NCBI GenBank assembly: GCA_028280505.1
Contig: JANQLO010000085.1
Location: forward strand, 144,863 to 208,862
Direction: 5' to 3'
DNA length: 64,000 bases
From: Chromatiales bacterium
Lineage (GTDB): Bacteria; Pseudomonadota; Gammaproteobacteria; Chromatiales; Chromatiaceae
Both the position numbers and the translations under genes were made by a program. Position 1 is the stretch's first letter. Every line of letters starts with the position of its first letter. The notes beneath the pieces are model-generated. The model saw nothing but the letters and a program-made list of their open reading frames with translations. It did not search any database and was not told where the DNA came from. This document shows, piece after piece, positions 17,952 through 25,462 of this stretch.

Positions 17952-20759
17952 ATGCAATACCGCTTCCTACGCGAATTGATTCTACCCATTGCCTTGATCA
18001 CGACACTCGTCATGCCGGCTTTCGCCGCCGACCCCTTAGCGGTGCGCTATTACGAAGACGCGGTAAAACGCTTCAATGCCAGTGATTTCAAAGGCGCCGA
18101 GATCCAGCTCAAGAACTCGCTTACACAAGACCCGAGCCAGCTCTCCGCGAGGATACTGATGGGTAAGGTTCAGCTCCAATTGGGCAATAACGCCCAAGCC
18201 GAAGAAGAGCTGGCAATGGCCGAAAAGCTGGGCGCAGACACGGTACTCACTGCACTACCCCTCGCGCAGGCACGCAATCGCAGCGGCGAGTACAAGGTGA
18301 ATCTCGATACCCTCGTACCGACCCAATTCCCCATCGACCAGCAGGCCGACCTTTGGGTCGAATTGGGTATCGCCCGATTGAAAAACAAAGATCAAGCCGG
18401 CGCCCAGATTGCATTCGAGGCAGCACTTAGGATTGAACCATTGCATGGTGGCGGCAAACTAGGACTTGCCCGCATTCCGCTCCAGAAGGGGGATTACACG
18501 ACGGCGGAACGTCTTGCCGAAGCAGCAATAAACAACGATCCCAACAATTCGGACGCCTGGTTTGTAAAGGCCTCGGCAATACACGCGCAAGGTAGGTACC
18601 TCGACGCAGTGCAGGCTTACGCACAGGCCCGCAATCTCAATCCCAATTTCGCTGCGGCAGGGCTTGGCGAGGCCAGCGCGCTCATGGATGCGGAAGAGAT
18701 AGGAAAAGCCAGCGCCCTTTTAAAAGACTTGAGAACGACATTCCCCGGTATGCCCGATGCGCCTTATCTGCATTCCTTGGCTTTACAGAGACTCGGATTG
18801 GGAGAGGAAGCCAAACTCGCCCGACGTGCCGCTGCCGATCTTTTGGATCCAATCGAACCCAGAGATCTGGCGCATAGTCCTGCGCTGTTAATGCTTGCCG
18901 GCAGGCTCAGCCTTGAAAATGGCCAACTGGAGCGAGCATACCAAGCACTTTCACTTTATCTGGAAGCACGCCCCGCAGACGTCGATGGCCGCAAACTGCT
19001 TGGGCGAATCGCGCTCAGCATGCGCAAGCCCGGCGAAGCACGACGCGCGCTGGTGCCGATCATTAATGCGGGGCAGGCGGATGCGGAGGTATTAGGGCTA
19101 CTGGGAGACGCCAGCGCGCAACAAAATGACCATTTGGCAGCGGAAAGCTACTACCGTGACGCTATTGCAAACTATAAAGGCGGCCCCGCAATCATCGGTC
19201 GCCTGGGAGCCAGCCAATATCGACAAGGACAACGCGAACTAGCATTGAGAAACCTGGAAAAACTGGTCGACAGCACACCTCCCGGTACCACTACCGGCGT
19301 TTCCTTGTATACCGCAATGCTTCACTTTGCCGAGCGCCGACTCGGCAAGGCACGCGAAATCACCGAGCGGGTGCTCAAAGAACAACCTGACAGCCTCATT
19401 GCACTGAATCTACAGGCCGCCCTTTCGATCGCAGAGGGCGACAACGCGACGGCACATCGCCAACTCGCGTCCCTAGTCAAGCGGGCCCCGGAATTTCGGC
19501 CTGCCCGCTATAACCTGGCAAAGCTGTATGCCATTGAGAACCAACACCAAAAAGCCAACCGTGTGCTAGCACGTTTACTTGCGGACAATCCCGACGATAT
19601 CAGGGCACTTCAGGAACTGGGGCGACTCGCCCTGGCACAGAATGACAAACGCACTGCGGTTCAACACTACGAGAAAATCCGCAAAATCGATGGCAAGGCG
19701 CTGTTACCGCTCACCGAACTGATCCGTATCTATCTGCAAGAAGGACAACTCTCGGACGCTATGCAAGTAGCCCTGACTCTGAACCGAACACTGCCGGACA
19801 ACTTCGACGTCCACCTCGCCTTGGCCCAGGTACAAATCGCTCGCAACGAGACCCAGGACGCCCAAGCTACGCTGAACAGAACGGCAATACTGGCAGGTTA
19901 TGACCCACGCCGGCTGTTTCGTACAATTCAACTGCAAAAATCGGCGGGAGCTTACGACGACGCTGTAACAACGTTGGAGAAACTCCTACGTGAGAAGCCG
20001 GATTCCCTTGTTGCGCGCGGCGCCTTGGCCGATACCTATTTCCGCCAGGAAAAGTTTGGTGCCGCCCAGGAGGAGATTTCCAAAGTACTGGCGATCGAGC
20101 CGGACAGCGTCTACGGCTTGGCACTTCGCGGCGACATTTACCTGGCACAAGAGCAACCTGAGAAAGCCATAGAAAACTTCCGTCGTGCCCGAAACATTTC
20201 GGATCGACCGGAACTTGTGGTCAGCCTGTTTCGTGCACGGGCGCTCGCCGATCAAAGTGATGACGCAATCCAGGACTTACAAGCATGGCACAACGCAAAC
20301 CCGGATGAACGGATAACGCTGCGAGCTTTGGCAGAGGCGCGCCATCAACGCGGCGAAGTCGACCAAGCACTTAAGCTTTATCAACAGTTGGCGGAGCTCA
20401 CCCCGGAAGACCCTTTCGTACACAATAACATTGCCAACCTGATGGCTGACATCGATAGTGAGCTTGCTTTCAAAGCCGCCCGCCGGGCACATGAGTTAGC
20501 ACCAACCAATCCTGCAATACTCGACACCATGGGGTGGGCGTTGGTACAGGTCGGCGATCTCGATGCGGGGTTAGCCATGTTACGCGATGCCGTCGCGCGA
20601 AACGGTCGCTCGGCAACGATTCGCTACCATCTCGGTGTCGCGCTTCAGGAGTTTGGAAGCCTCAAAGAATCGAAACGGGAACTCGCCGAAGCGCTACGCC
20701 TATCGGAAAACGCCACTTGGGCCGAGGATGCAAAACAACGACTCCAAAGGCTACGATGA
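17952..20759 (+). CDS. prsT: PEP-CTERM system TPR-repeat protein PrsT
   Basis: 935 residues: signal peptide (about 1-25, cleaved after AFA), then TPR-type helical repeats over nearly the whole length, with recurrent A-x3-Y/L and P-x3 spacing. The opening segment (PLAVRYYEDAVKRFNASDFKGAEIQLKN) and total length match PrsT, the periplasmic TPR protein that accompanies exosortase and exopolysaccharide genes. Family versions are annotated as lipoproteins, but no lipobox Cys is seen here. GAGG is placed well before the ATG. The exosortase and EPS genes are not in the window, so this is a detached member of the system, facing the PEP-CTERM gene at 21079. Confidence 0.85.
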   Translation: MQYRFLRELILPIALITTLVMPAFAADPLAVRYYEDAVKRFNASDFKGAEIQLKNSLTQDPSQLSARILMGKVQLQLGNNAQAEEELAMAEKLGADTVLTALPLAQARNRSGEYKVNLDTLVPTQFPIDQQADLWVELGIARLKNKDQAGAQIAFEAALRIEPLHGGGKLGLARIPLQKGDYTTAERLAEAAINNDPNNSDAWFVKASAIHAQGRYLDAVQAYAQARNLNPNFAAAGLGEASALMDAEEIGKASALLKDLRTTFPGMPDAPYLHSLALQRLGLGEEAKLARRAAADLLDPIEPRDLAHSPALLMLAGRLSLENGQLERAYQALSLYLEARPADVDGRKLLGRIALSMRKPGEARRALVPIINAGQADAEVLGLLGDASAQQNDHLAAESYYRDAIANYKGGPAIIGRLGASQYRQGQRELALRNLEKLVDSTPPGTTTGVSLYTAMLHFAERRLGKAREITERVLKEQPDSLIALNLQAALSIAEGDNATAHRQLASLVKRAPEFRPARYNLAKLYAIENQHQKANRVLARLLADNPDDIRALQELGRLALAQNDKRTAVQHYEKIRKIDGKALLPLTELIRIYLQEGQLSDAMQVALTLNRTLPDNFDVHLALAQVQIARNETQDAQATLNRTAILAGYDPRRLFRTIQLQKSAGAYDDAVTTLEKLLREKPDSLVARGALADTYFRQEKFGAAQEEISKVLAIEPDSVYGLALRGDIYLAQEQPEKAIENFRRARNISDRPELVVSLFRARALADQSDDAIQDLQAWHNANPDERITLRALAEARHQRGEVDQALKLYQQLAELTPEDPFVHNNIANLMADIDSELAFKAARRAHELAPTNPAILDTMGWALVQVGDLDAGLAMLRDAVARNGRSATIRYHLGVALQEFGSLKESKRELAEALRLSENATWAEDAKQRLQRLR

Positions 20760-20830
20760 TTCTTTTGCGCCCATTTGGACGCGAGAGTGCGCAAGACCAA
20801 ATGAGTATCCCTGAACACCGGAGAATTGTG

Positions 20831-20950
20831 ATGGCTGCTGCCACAGCGTGGACAACACGAAATGGGGAACCGACCTCGGCCGGAAATAACTGGATCGATA
20901 CCATTCCAAATCGATTGAAATCAGAGGCCGCATCACTCCAGGCTTTTTAG
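20831..20950 (+). CDS. Possible small protein (39 aa)
   Basis: A 39-codon open frame between prsT and the convergent PEP-CTERM gene. GGAG lies 8 bases upstream of its ATG. The peptide (starts MAAATAWTTR, ends LQAF) has no membrane segment and no family I recognise. It could be a remnant of a longer gene or chance. The rest of 20760-21078 holds the terminator at 20993-21017 and nothing else I can identify. Confidence 0.25.
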   Translation: MAAATAWTTRNGEPTSAGNNWIDTIPNRLKSEAASLQAF

Positions 20951-20992
20951 GACGGCCCCCTCAATCAGATATCAACACATGGCCAATAACAA

Positions 20993-21017
20993 AACGCCCG
21001 CACCAGGTGCAGGCGTT
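20993..21017 (-). terminator. Rho-independent terminator of second PEP-CTERM gene
   Basis: Read on the minus strand, AACGCC-x-GCAC pairs with GTGC-x-GGCGTT around a short loop and is followed by TTTTGTTATT. It lies 62 bases after the stop codon at 21079. Confidence 0.85.
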
Positions 21018-21078
21018 GGATCGTTCGCTTATTGCTTTCGAAGTGCTTTGTTACTCAGGCACCTCGATTCGGAACTAC

Positions 21079-21924
21079 TTATCCGGCAGCTCGCTTAAGG
21101 CGCACACGGGCCAACATCGCAATACCCAGGCCGGTCAACAACACGGTACCGGGAACGGGTACTCCAGGCGGTGGTGGTGGCGGAGGGGTTTTGTGTTTAC
21201 CCGTGAGCTGTTCGATTTTGAAATAGTCTCTGTAACTTTCCTGACACTTACCCGAAGGATCACAGTCAGTACCAAACACATCGTTATATGCGGCGATGAT
21301 CCAGTAACTCGACTCGATCATACCGGAATTGACATTGATATCGTAAGGATCGCTGGAATCGAGGTTGTCTACGTCATAGTTACCGATCAGCGTCCAGCCA
21401 CTGCTTGTCAAACCTTCGCTTGATCCGCTGTAGTTCACACCGTCCAGGGTCGGAACACCACCACCCTGATAAGCCAGAACACTGATATCAGCATCGTTGC
21501 TGTACCAACCCAGCTGTACTTCCGTCAATGTAATCGAAGTACCGCCGAAGTCGAACATCACGAGTTCGTAACGGCCGTCGTTATCGACGGCATGTTGAGG
21601 CGAGCCGCTGTTCTCGCCGTCGCCGTGTGAAGTGCCTAAACCGCCGCTATAAATCGCAATGTTGGCAGCTTCTAGCTGATTGTTGGTCGCGCCGGGCTCC
21701 GTATTTGCCCAACCGGACGCAACAACTTCAGGTGTAGTTGCCGAACCCAAAGGCTCGAAAGTCTTGGTCAGGCTACGGCCACTGTAGTTGGTGCCGCAGT
21801 TGGCGACGCAGCTGGAACTTCCGAAATCCCACGTCCAGGTCGTATCGGCAAAACCTACTCCCGGTAGTGCGAATCCGGCCATTCCCAGGAAGGCAGAAAT
21901 TTTTAATTTTTGTGCAAACGGCAT
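21079..21924 (-). CDS. PEP-CTERM (VPVPG-type) exosortase-dependent surface protein
   Basis: 281 residues. A signal peptide covers about 1-26 (cleavage after VGFA). The extracellular body carries two Cys pairs (SSCVANCG; FGTDCDPSGKCQ), Trp/Gly/Asp-rich beta segments (VQLGWYSNDADISVLAYQGG) and a seven-proline hinge. It ends in a VPVPGT motif, hydrophobic segment and basic tail, the exosortase signal. The body resembles the group named XDP1 (tentative). I choose ATG 21924, preceded by GGGAG at 9 bases; the in-frame ATG at 21945 has no spaced Shine-Dalgarno. A sigma-54 promoter lies at 21998-22013 and a terminator follows. Confidence 0.85.
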   Translation of the reverse strand: MPFAQKLKISAFLGMAGFALPGVGFADTTWTWDFGSSSCVANCGTNYSGRSLTKTFEPLGSATTPEVVASGWANTEPGATNNQLEAANIAIYSGGLGTSHGDGENSGSPQHAVDNDGRYELVMFDFGGTSITLTEVQLGWYSNDADISVLAYQGGGVPTLDGVNYSGSSEGLTSSGWTLIGNYDVDNLDSSDPYDINVNSGMIESSYWIIAAYNDVFGTDCDPSGKCQESYRDYFKIEQLTGKHKTPPPPPPPGVPVPGTVLLTGLGIAMLARVRLKRAAG

Positions 21925-21997
21925 GACGGTGGACTCCCGAATCATCCTAGCTTGATATAGCCGACACTAGCGGCTGAACTCATCTTGACTGGAGTAA

Positions 21998-22013
21998 AGC
22001 AAAGACCGTGCCT
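21998..22013 (-). promoter_or_regulatory. Sigma-54 promoter of second PEP-CTERM gene
   Basis: On the minus strand the sequence is AGGCACGGTCTTTGCT, matching TGGCAC-N5-TTGCW with GG and GC exactly 10 bases apart. It differs from the promoter at 4733-4748 only in the spacer. Transcription would start near 21987, about 63 bases before the chosen ATG. A GTGTTTC/GAAACAC inverted repeat (22021-22073) and a GGGAATTCCC palindrome (22113-22122) lie upstream as possible activator sites. The rest of 21946-22250 shows no gene. Confidence 0.8.
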
Positions 22014-22250
22014 AATCAGGGTGTTTCCTTTGATCTCAACGACTTATGCGAAGCAGTCGACATAGAGAAACACAGAGGGAGAAGGAACTGTTAAATTTTC
22101 CGACAGTCGCCGGGGAATTCCCTTCTTGAACGCAGCCAAGCATCCATCAGTTTAACCGTTCTCGCGCTCGTGCCGGAAAACCCGAAAAGCCGCGGACTCG
22201 CTCATGAAGGTATTTAAATGATGTATTACAGAACGAATTTACGAAAGCAA

Positions 22251-22496
22251 TCAGTCCGGCAACACAATATTCAATTCCAGAATCTCCTGCCGGCCATCGT
22301 GCTCGACACTGACCGAGACCGCATCGTTATCGACGGCGACGTACTTGCGAATCACCTTGAGCAAGTCGCGTTCGAGTTGCGGCAGGTAGGACGGGCCGCC
22401 GACACGGCGATCGTGCGCAACCAGAATCTGCAGTCGCTCTTTGGCGATAGACGCAGAGTTGCTCTTGCGTTGTCTGAAATAATCGAGCAGCGCCAT
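22251..22496 (-). CDS. minE: Cell division topological specificity factor MinE
   Basis: 81 residues. The N-terminal ALLDYFRQRK segment (membrane/MinD-binding helix) and the ERLQILVAHDR region that stimulates the MinD ATPase are both present. A dimerisation beta domain follows. The gene is last in minCDE, two bases after the minD stop; its Shine-Dalgarno GGAGGG lies inside the end of minD. Confidence 0.96.
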   Translation of the reverse strand: MALLDYFRQRKSNSASIAKERLQILVAHDRRVGGPSYLPQLERDLLKVIRKYVAVDNDAVSVSVEHDGRQEILELNIVLPD

Positions 22497-22498
22497 GG

Positions 22499-23308
22499 TC
22501 ACCCTCCGAACAGACGGCCGAGCAGGCCCTTTTTCTCGGCTTTGAGAAACCGGTGCGGTAGATCCTCCCCGAGGTAGCGCGCAACCATGTCATTGTACGC
22601 CTGCCCCGCGTTGCTTTCCCGATCGAGAATCACCGGTACGCCGGCATTCGACGAGTTCAACACCGACGGTGATTCCGGGATTACGCCGATGAGGTCGAGA
22701 GACAGGATCTCCTGGACGTCCTCCAATGCGAGCATCTCGCCACGCTGCACGCGCTCGGGTGAGTAACGGGTCACCAAAAGAAACTCCCTGATACCGTCGA
22801 GGTTCTGCTCGGCACGCCGCGACTTGCTCGACAGAATACCGATCATACGGTCGGAATCGCGCACCGACGACACCTCGGGATTGGTCACCACGATGGCATC
22901 GTCGGCATAGTACATCGCCAACGTTGCGCCTTTTTCTATCCCGGCCGGGGAGTCGCAGATGATGAACTCGAACTCAGCCGATAGCTCATCCAACACCTTG
23001 CCGACACCTTCCACGGTCAATGCCTCTTTGTCACGCGTCTGCGATGCGGGCAGGATAAAGAGATTGGGGTTTCGTTTGTCTTTGATGAGCGCCTGGCCGA
23101 CATTGGCCTCGCCGCTGATGACATTGACGAAGTCGTACACCACGCGGCGTTCACACCCCATGATCAGATCGAGATTACGCAATCCGACATCGAAGTCGAT
23201 CACCACGGTTTTGAAGCCGCGTTCCGCCAGACCCATCGCGAAAGCCGCGCTGGTCGTGGTCTTGCCGACCCCCCCTTTACCAGAGGTCACTACGATGATT
23301 CTTGCCAA
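22499..23308 (-). CDS. minD: Septum site-determining ATPase MinD
   Basis: 269 residues. Deviant Walker A (VTSGKGGVGKTT), switch I (FDVGLRNLDLIMG), switch II (ICDSPAGIEKGA) and the C-terminal amphipathic membrane-targeting helix (KGLLGRLFGG) are all present. It binds the membrane as an ATP dimer, recruits MinC to block FtsZ at the poles, and is displaced by MinE. It lies 61 bases downstream of minC. Confidence 0.97.
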   Translation of the reverse strand: MARIIVVTSGKGGVGKTTTSAAFAMGLAERGFKTVVIDFDVGLRNLDLIMGCERRVVYDFVNVISGEANVGQALIKDKRNPNLFILPASQTRDKEALTVEGVGKVLDELSAEFEFIICDSPAGIEKGATLAMYYADDAIVVTNPEVSSVRDSDRMIGILSSKSRRAEQNLDGIREFLLVTRYSPERVQRGEMLALEDVQEILSLDLIGVIPESPSVLNSSNAGVPVILDRESNAGQAYNDMVARYLGEDLPHRFLKAEKKGLLGRLFGG

Positions 23309-23369
23309 CTGGATACTCCTTAGGACCCGAGGGGTCCACGCTGGTCGATTTAATGGCGTTTACAACAAC

Positions 23370-24071
23370 TCACAGCAACGTGAACTCCAAACTGTCGCCG
23401 ACAAGGGAAATCTGTACGGTACGCCCGATAAAACGGCTTTCGAGATCCTCACTGACCCGATAGCGGCCGGCGATCGACACCAGTTCGGCACCGAACTCGC
23501 GACAAAAAACGCGTGCCCGAGCATTACCCGATACGCCGGCCATTGCCCGGCCGCGTAATGGCCCATAGGCATGGATATGGCCCTCCGCCAACACCTCGGC
23601 ACCGGAACTCACCCCGGCCATCAAAATCAGATCTCCGCCATCTGCATAGATTCGTTGTCCCGAGCGGACCGGTTTGTCCACGACCAGTGCGTGAGAGGCC
23701 GGCGACTTGGTCGTCGTTGTGGCAGCAACCGGACGCCCGGCCGGCATAACCGCCAGTTCGAGTGCGCGTGCCTGTGCCTGCTGTGCCGCCGAAGCGCCAC
23801 GCACGCCGACCGGCACCATGCCGTGACCACGTAAGATACCGACCACCAAGGGGAACTCGGTCAGCTGTTCCTGGGCCGGCAACTGGGAAACATCGATCGC
23901 GATCGGCGCCTGATCGAAAAAGGCCGGTAAACGCGCGATCTGATCAGCCAGAAATTCATCCAGACCGCTGACGTCCGGGTCTCTCAGAATGAGAGTCGGA
24001 ATAGTGAATTGCCCCGCCTTCATCGCGAAGGACGCGGCCTGCTGATCGGTTCGAACGGATACCTCGGACAT
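23370..24071 (-). CDS. minC: Septum site-determining protein MinC
   Basis: 233 residues. The N-terminal FtsZ-inhibiting domain (about 1-105), a Pro/Ala/Thr linker and the C-terminal beta-helix MinD-binding domain (RSGQRIYADGGDLILMAG, IHAYGPLRGRAMAG, FCREFGAELVSIAGRY) are intact. It inhibits Z-ring assembly at the poles with MinD. First gene of the minCDE operon. Confidence 0.96.
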   Translation of the reverse strand: MSEVSVRTDQQAASFAMKAGQFTIPTLILRDPDVSGLDEFLADQIARLPAFFDQAPIAIDVSQLPAQEQLTEFPLVVGILRGHGMVPVGVRGASAAQQAQARALELAVMPAGRPVAATTTTKSPASHALVVDKPVRSGQRIYADGGDLILMAGVSSGAEVLAEGHIHAYGPLRGRAMAGVSGNARARVFCREFGAELVSIAGRYRVSEDLESRFIGRTVQISLVGDSLEFTLL

Positions 24072-24184
24072 GCCCTGCTACTGCATCAGACAGCGAAATC
24101 TGGGCACGGAGTCTATATGAAATTAATGCCCGTGGTGGTGGCGTGATCACAAAATCGCATGTTGGTGCGGAATATCCAAACAGC

Positions 24185-24724
24185 TCAGTTCGGCAGGATC
24201 GGGTTCATGGCCCCCATCGGACCCGAGATCTGGCGCACATTCTGCCGCATGACCCCCATACCCCCGGCCATCTGATTCATCTGCACCGAGATACCGCCCA
24301 TGGCGTGCGTCATCTGCTGCATATCGCCGTCGACACGCACCATTTCGCTCTGCATGTTCTGCATGTTGCCCCTTAGCTCAGGCATGATTGCGGTGATGGT
24401 AGTCATGTCTTCCGCGATCGAGCCCATATACCCCATGTGTTTGTCAAACTGAGACACGCGCTGGGCAATCAAATCCATGTCGTAATCGACCCGGGACAGA
24501 TTCTTGTACATCGAATCCATATTGCTGACGATGCCATTCAAGTCCTGATAGAGCACCGTCACGTAATACACGTTGACGATCGACAAAATCACCAAGAGCA
24601 CCGATACCGTTGCGATGACCTTGTCGGTAATCTTGAAATGGCGATGACGTTCGTCCAGGTGCAACTGGGTCTCGCGCCCCAGACGCGCCATCACCTCAAC
24701 GATGGGTCTGCGTGGATCGACCAT
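24185..24724 (-). CDS. Met-rich coiled-coil membrane protein B, unknown function
   Basis: 179 residues. A ~35-residue basic cytoplasmic head, one membrane helix (about 36-60, ATVSVLLVILSIVNVYYV), then a periplasmic part with long heptad-like hydrophobic spacing. About one residue in six after the membrane is Met (for example NMQNMQSEMVRVDGDMQQMTHAMGG is split by repeats of M-x3/x4-M). It ends GAMNPILPN. It lies 12 bases downstream of a paralogous gene (24737-25318) with the same plan, so the two likely form one operon and a hetero-oligomer. I know no function for this family. Met-rich periplasmic segments sometimes bind copper(I) or buffer oxidants; that is only a possibility here. Confidence 0.8.
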   Translation of the reverse strand: MVDPRRPIVEVMARLGRETQLHLDERHRHFKITDKVIATVSVLLVILSIVNVYYVTVLYQDLNGIVSNMDSMYKNLSRVDYDMDLIAQRVSQFDKHMGYMGSIAEDMTTITAIMPELRGNMQNMQSEMVRVDGDMQQMTHAMGGISVQMNQMAGGMGVMRQNVRQISGPMGAMNPILPN

Positions 24725-24736
24725 TCGGACAGACCT

Positions 24737-25318
24737 TTACGGAAACGGGAACATATTGTTCAGCGTCCTTGCCGGTTTCGCCATACGATGCATCTCGGCG
24801 CTCATTACCTGCACCTCGTGGTTTATCGCCCCCATGGTGACGGCGATGTTCTCGACATTGACCCGGCTACCGGTCATCTGATGACCGATACTCCCAAGCG
24901 TCTCGTCGATGTTGTCGGTAATCGTACCGATCTGTTGCATTTCACCGCGCATCAGCGCGGTGCTTTCGTTGATCGCCCCCATTTGAGCGACCTGAACCTC
25001 CATGGATTCCAGATGCTCGGTGATTTCATCCATTCGCAGTGTGACGGCGGAAAAATGGGTATTCATCGATCCCACCACGTTGGAGATCCGATTGATCTGC
25101 GAGCTCAAGGTCAGCAACAAAACCAAAATCGAGAAGGCGATAATGGACAGGATGATAAGGCCGGCACGAATACTGTAATTCAGGCGGTCACCCAGCTTGT
25201 TCTTAACGTCGATCTGGCTGAGAACAATACCCTCGAACGAGCTTAAAGCGCGCAGATACTGCTGCTCGAGGATTGTGTCTACCGAGCTGGCTCGCGGATC
25301 GGGCAGTTCATCGGACAT
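24737..25318 (-). CDS. Met-rich coiled-coil membrane protein A, unknown function
   Basis: 193 residues. An acidic and polar cytoplasmic segment (1-48), a membrane helix (about 49-72, RAGLIILSIIAFSILVLLLTL), then a predicted periplasmic coiled coil with Met at many core-like positions (MDEITEHLESMEVQVAQMG, LMRGEMQQIG). It ends NNMFPFP. It shares layout and local repeats (xMGxINxE, GEMQQ) with the next gene, implying duplication. No enzyme motif is present. Adjacent genes on either side (minC; a c-di-GMP response regulator) are separated by larger gaps, so a functional link is not shown. Confidence 0.8.
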   Translation of the reverse strand: MSDELPDPRASSVDTILEQQYLRALSSFEGIVLSQIDVKNKLGDRLNYSIRAGLIILSIIAFSILVLLLTLSSQINRISNVVGSMNTHFSAVTLRMDEITEHLESMEVQVAQMGAINESTALMRGEMQQIGTITDNIDETLGSIGHQMTGSRVNVENIAVTMGAINHEVQVMSAEMHRMAKPARTLNNMFPFP

Positions 25319-25462
25319 CGCTTGGCTATCCCTTAATCGATTTGGTCGTGCAGCGCACCACCGTACCGGAATTCACTTTGCGGACATTCTGACACATTCC
25401 GCTCGCGCCAGCGTTATCGGGCACGTGACGCGGGGCGCTCGACCTCAACCCAGGCAATCGAA

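Noticed and set aside
17952..20759. PrsT as a lipoprotein
   Set aside because: The family is often described so, but no lipobox Cys follows the signal peptide here.
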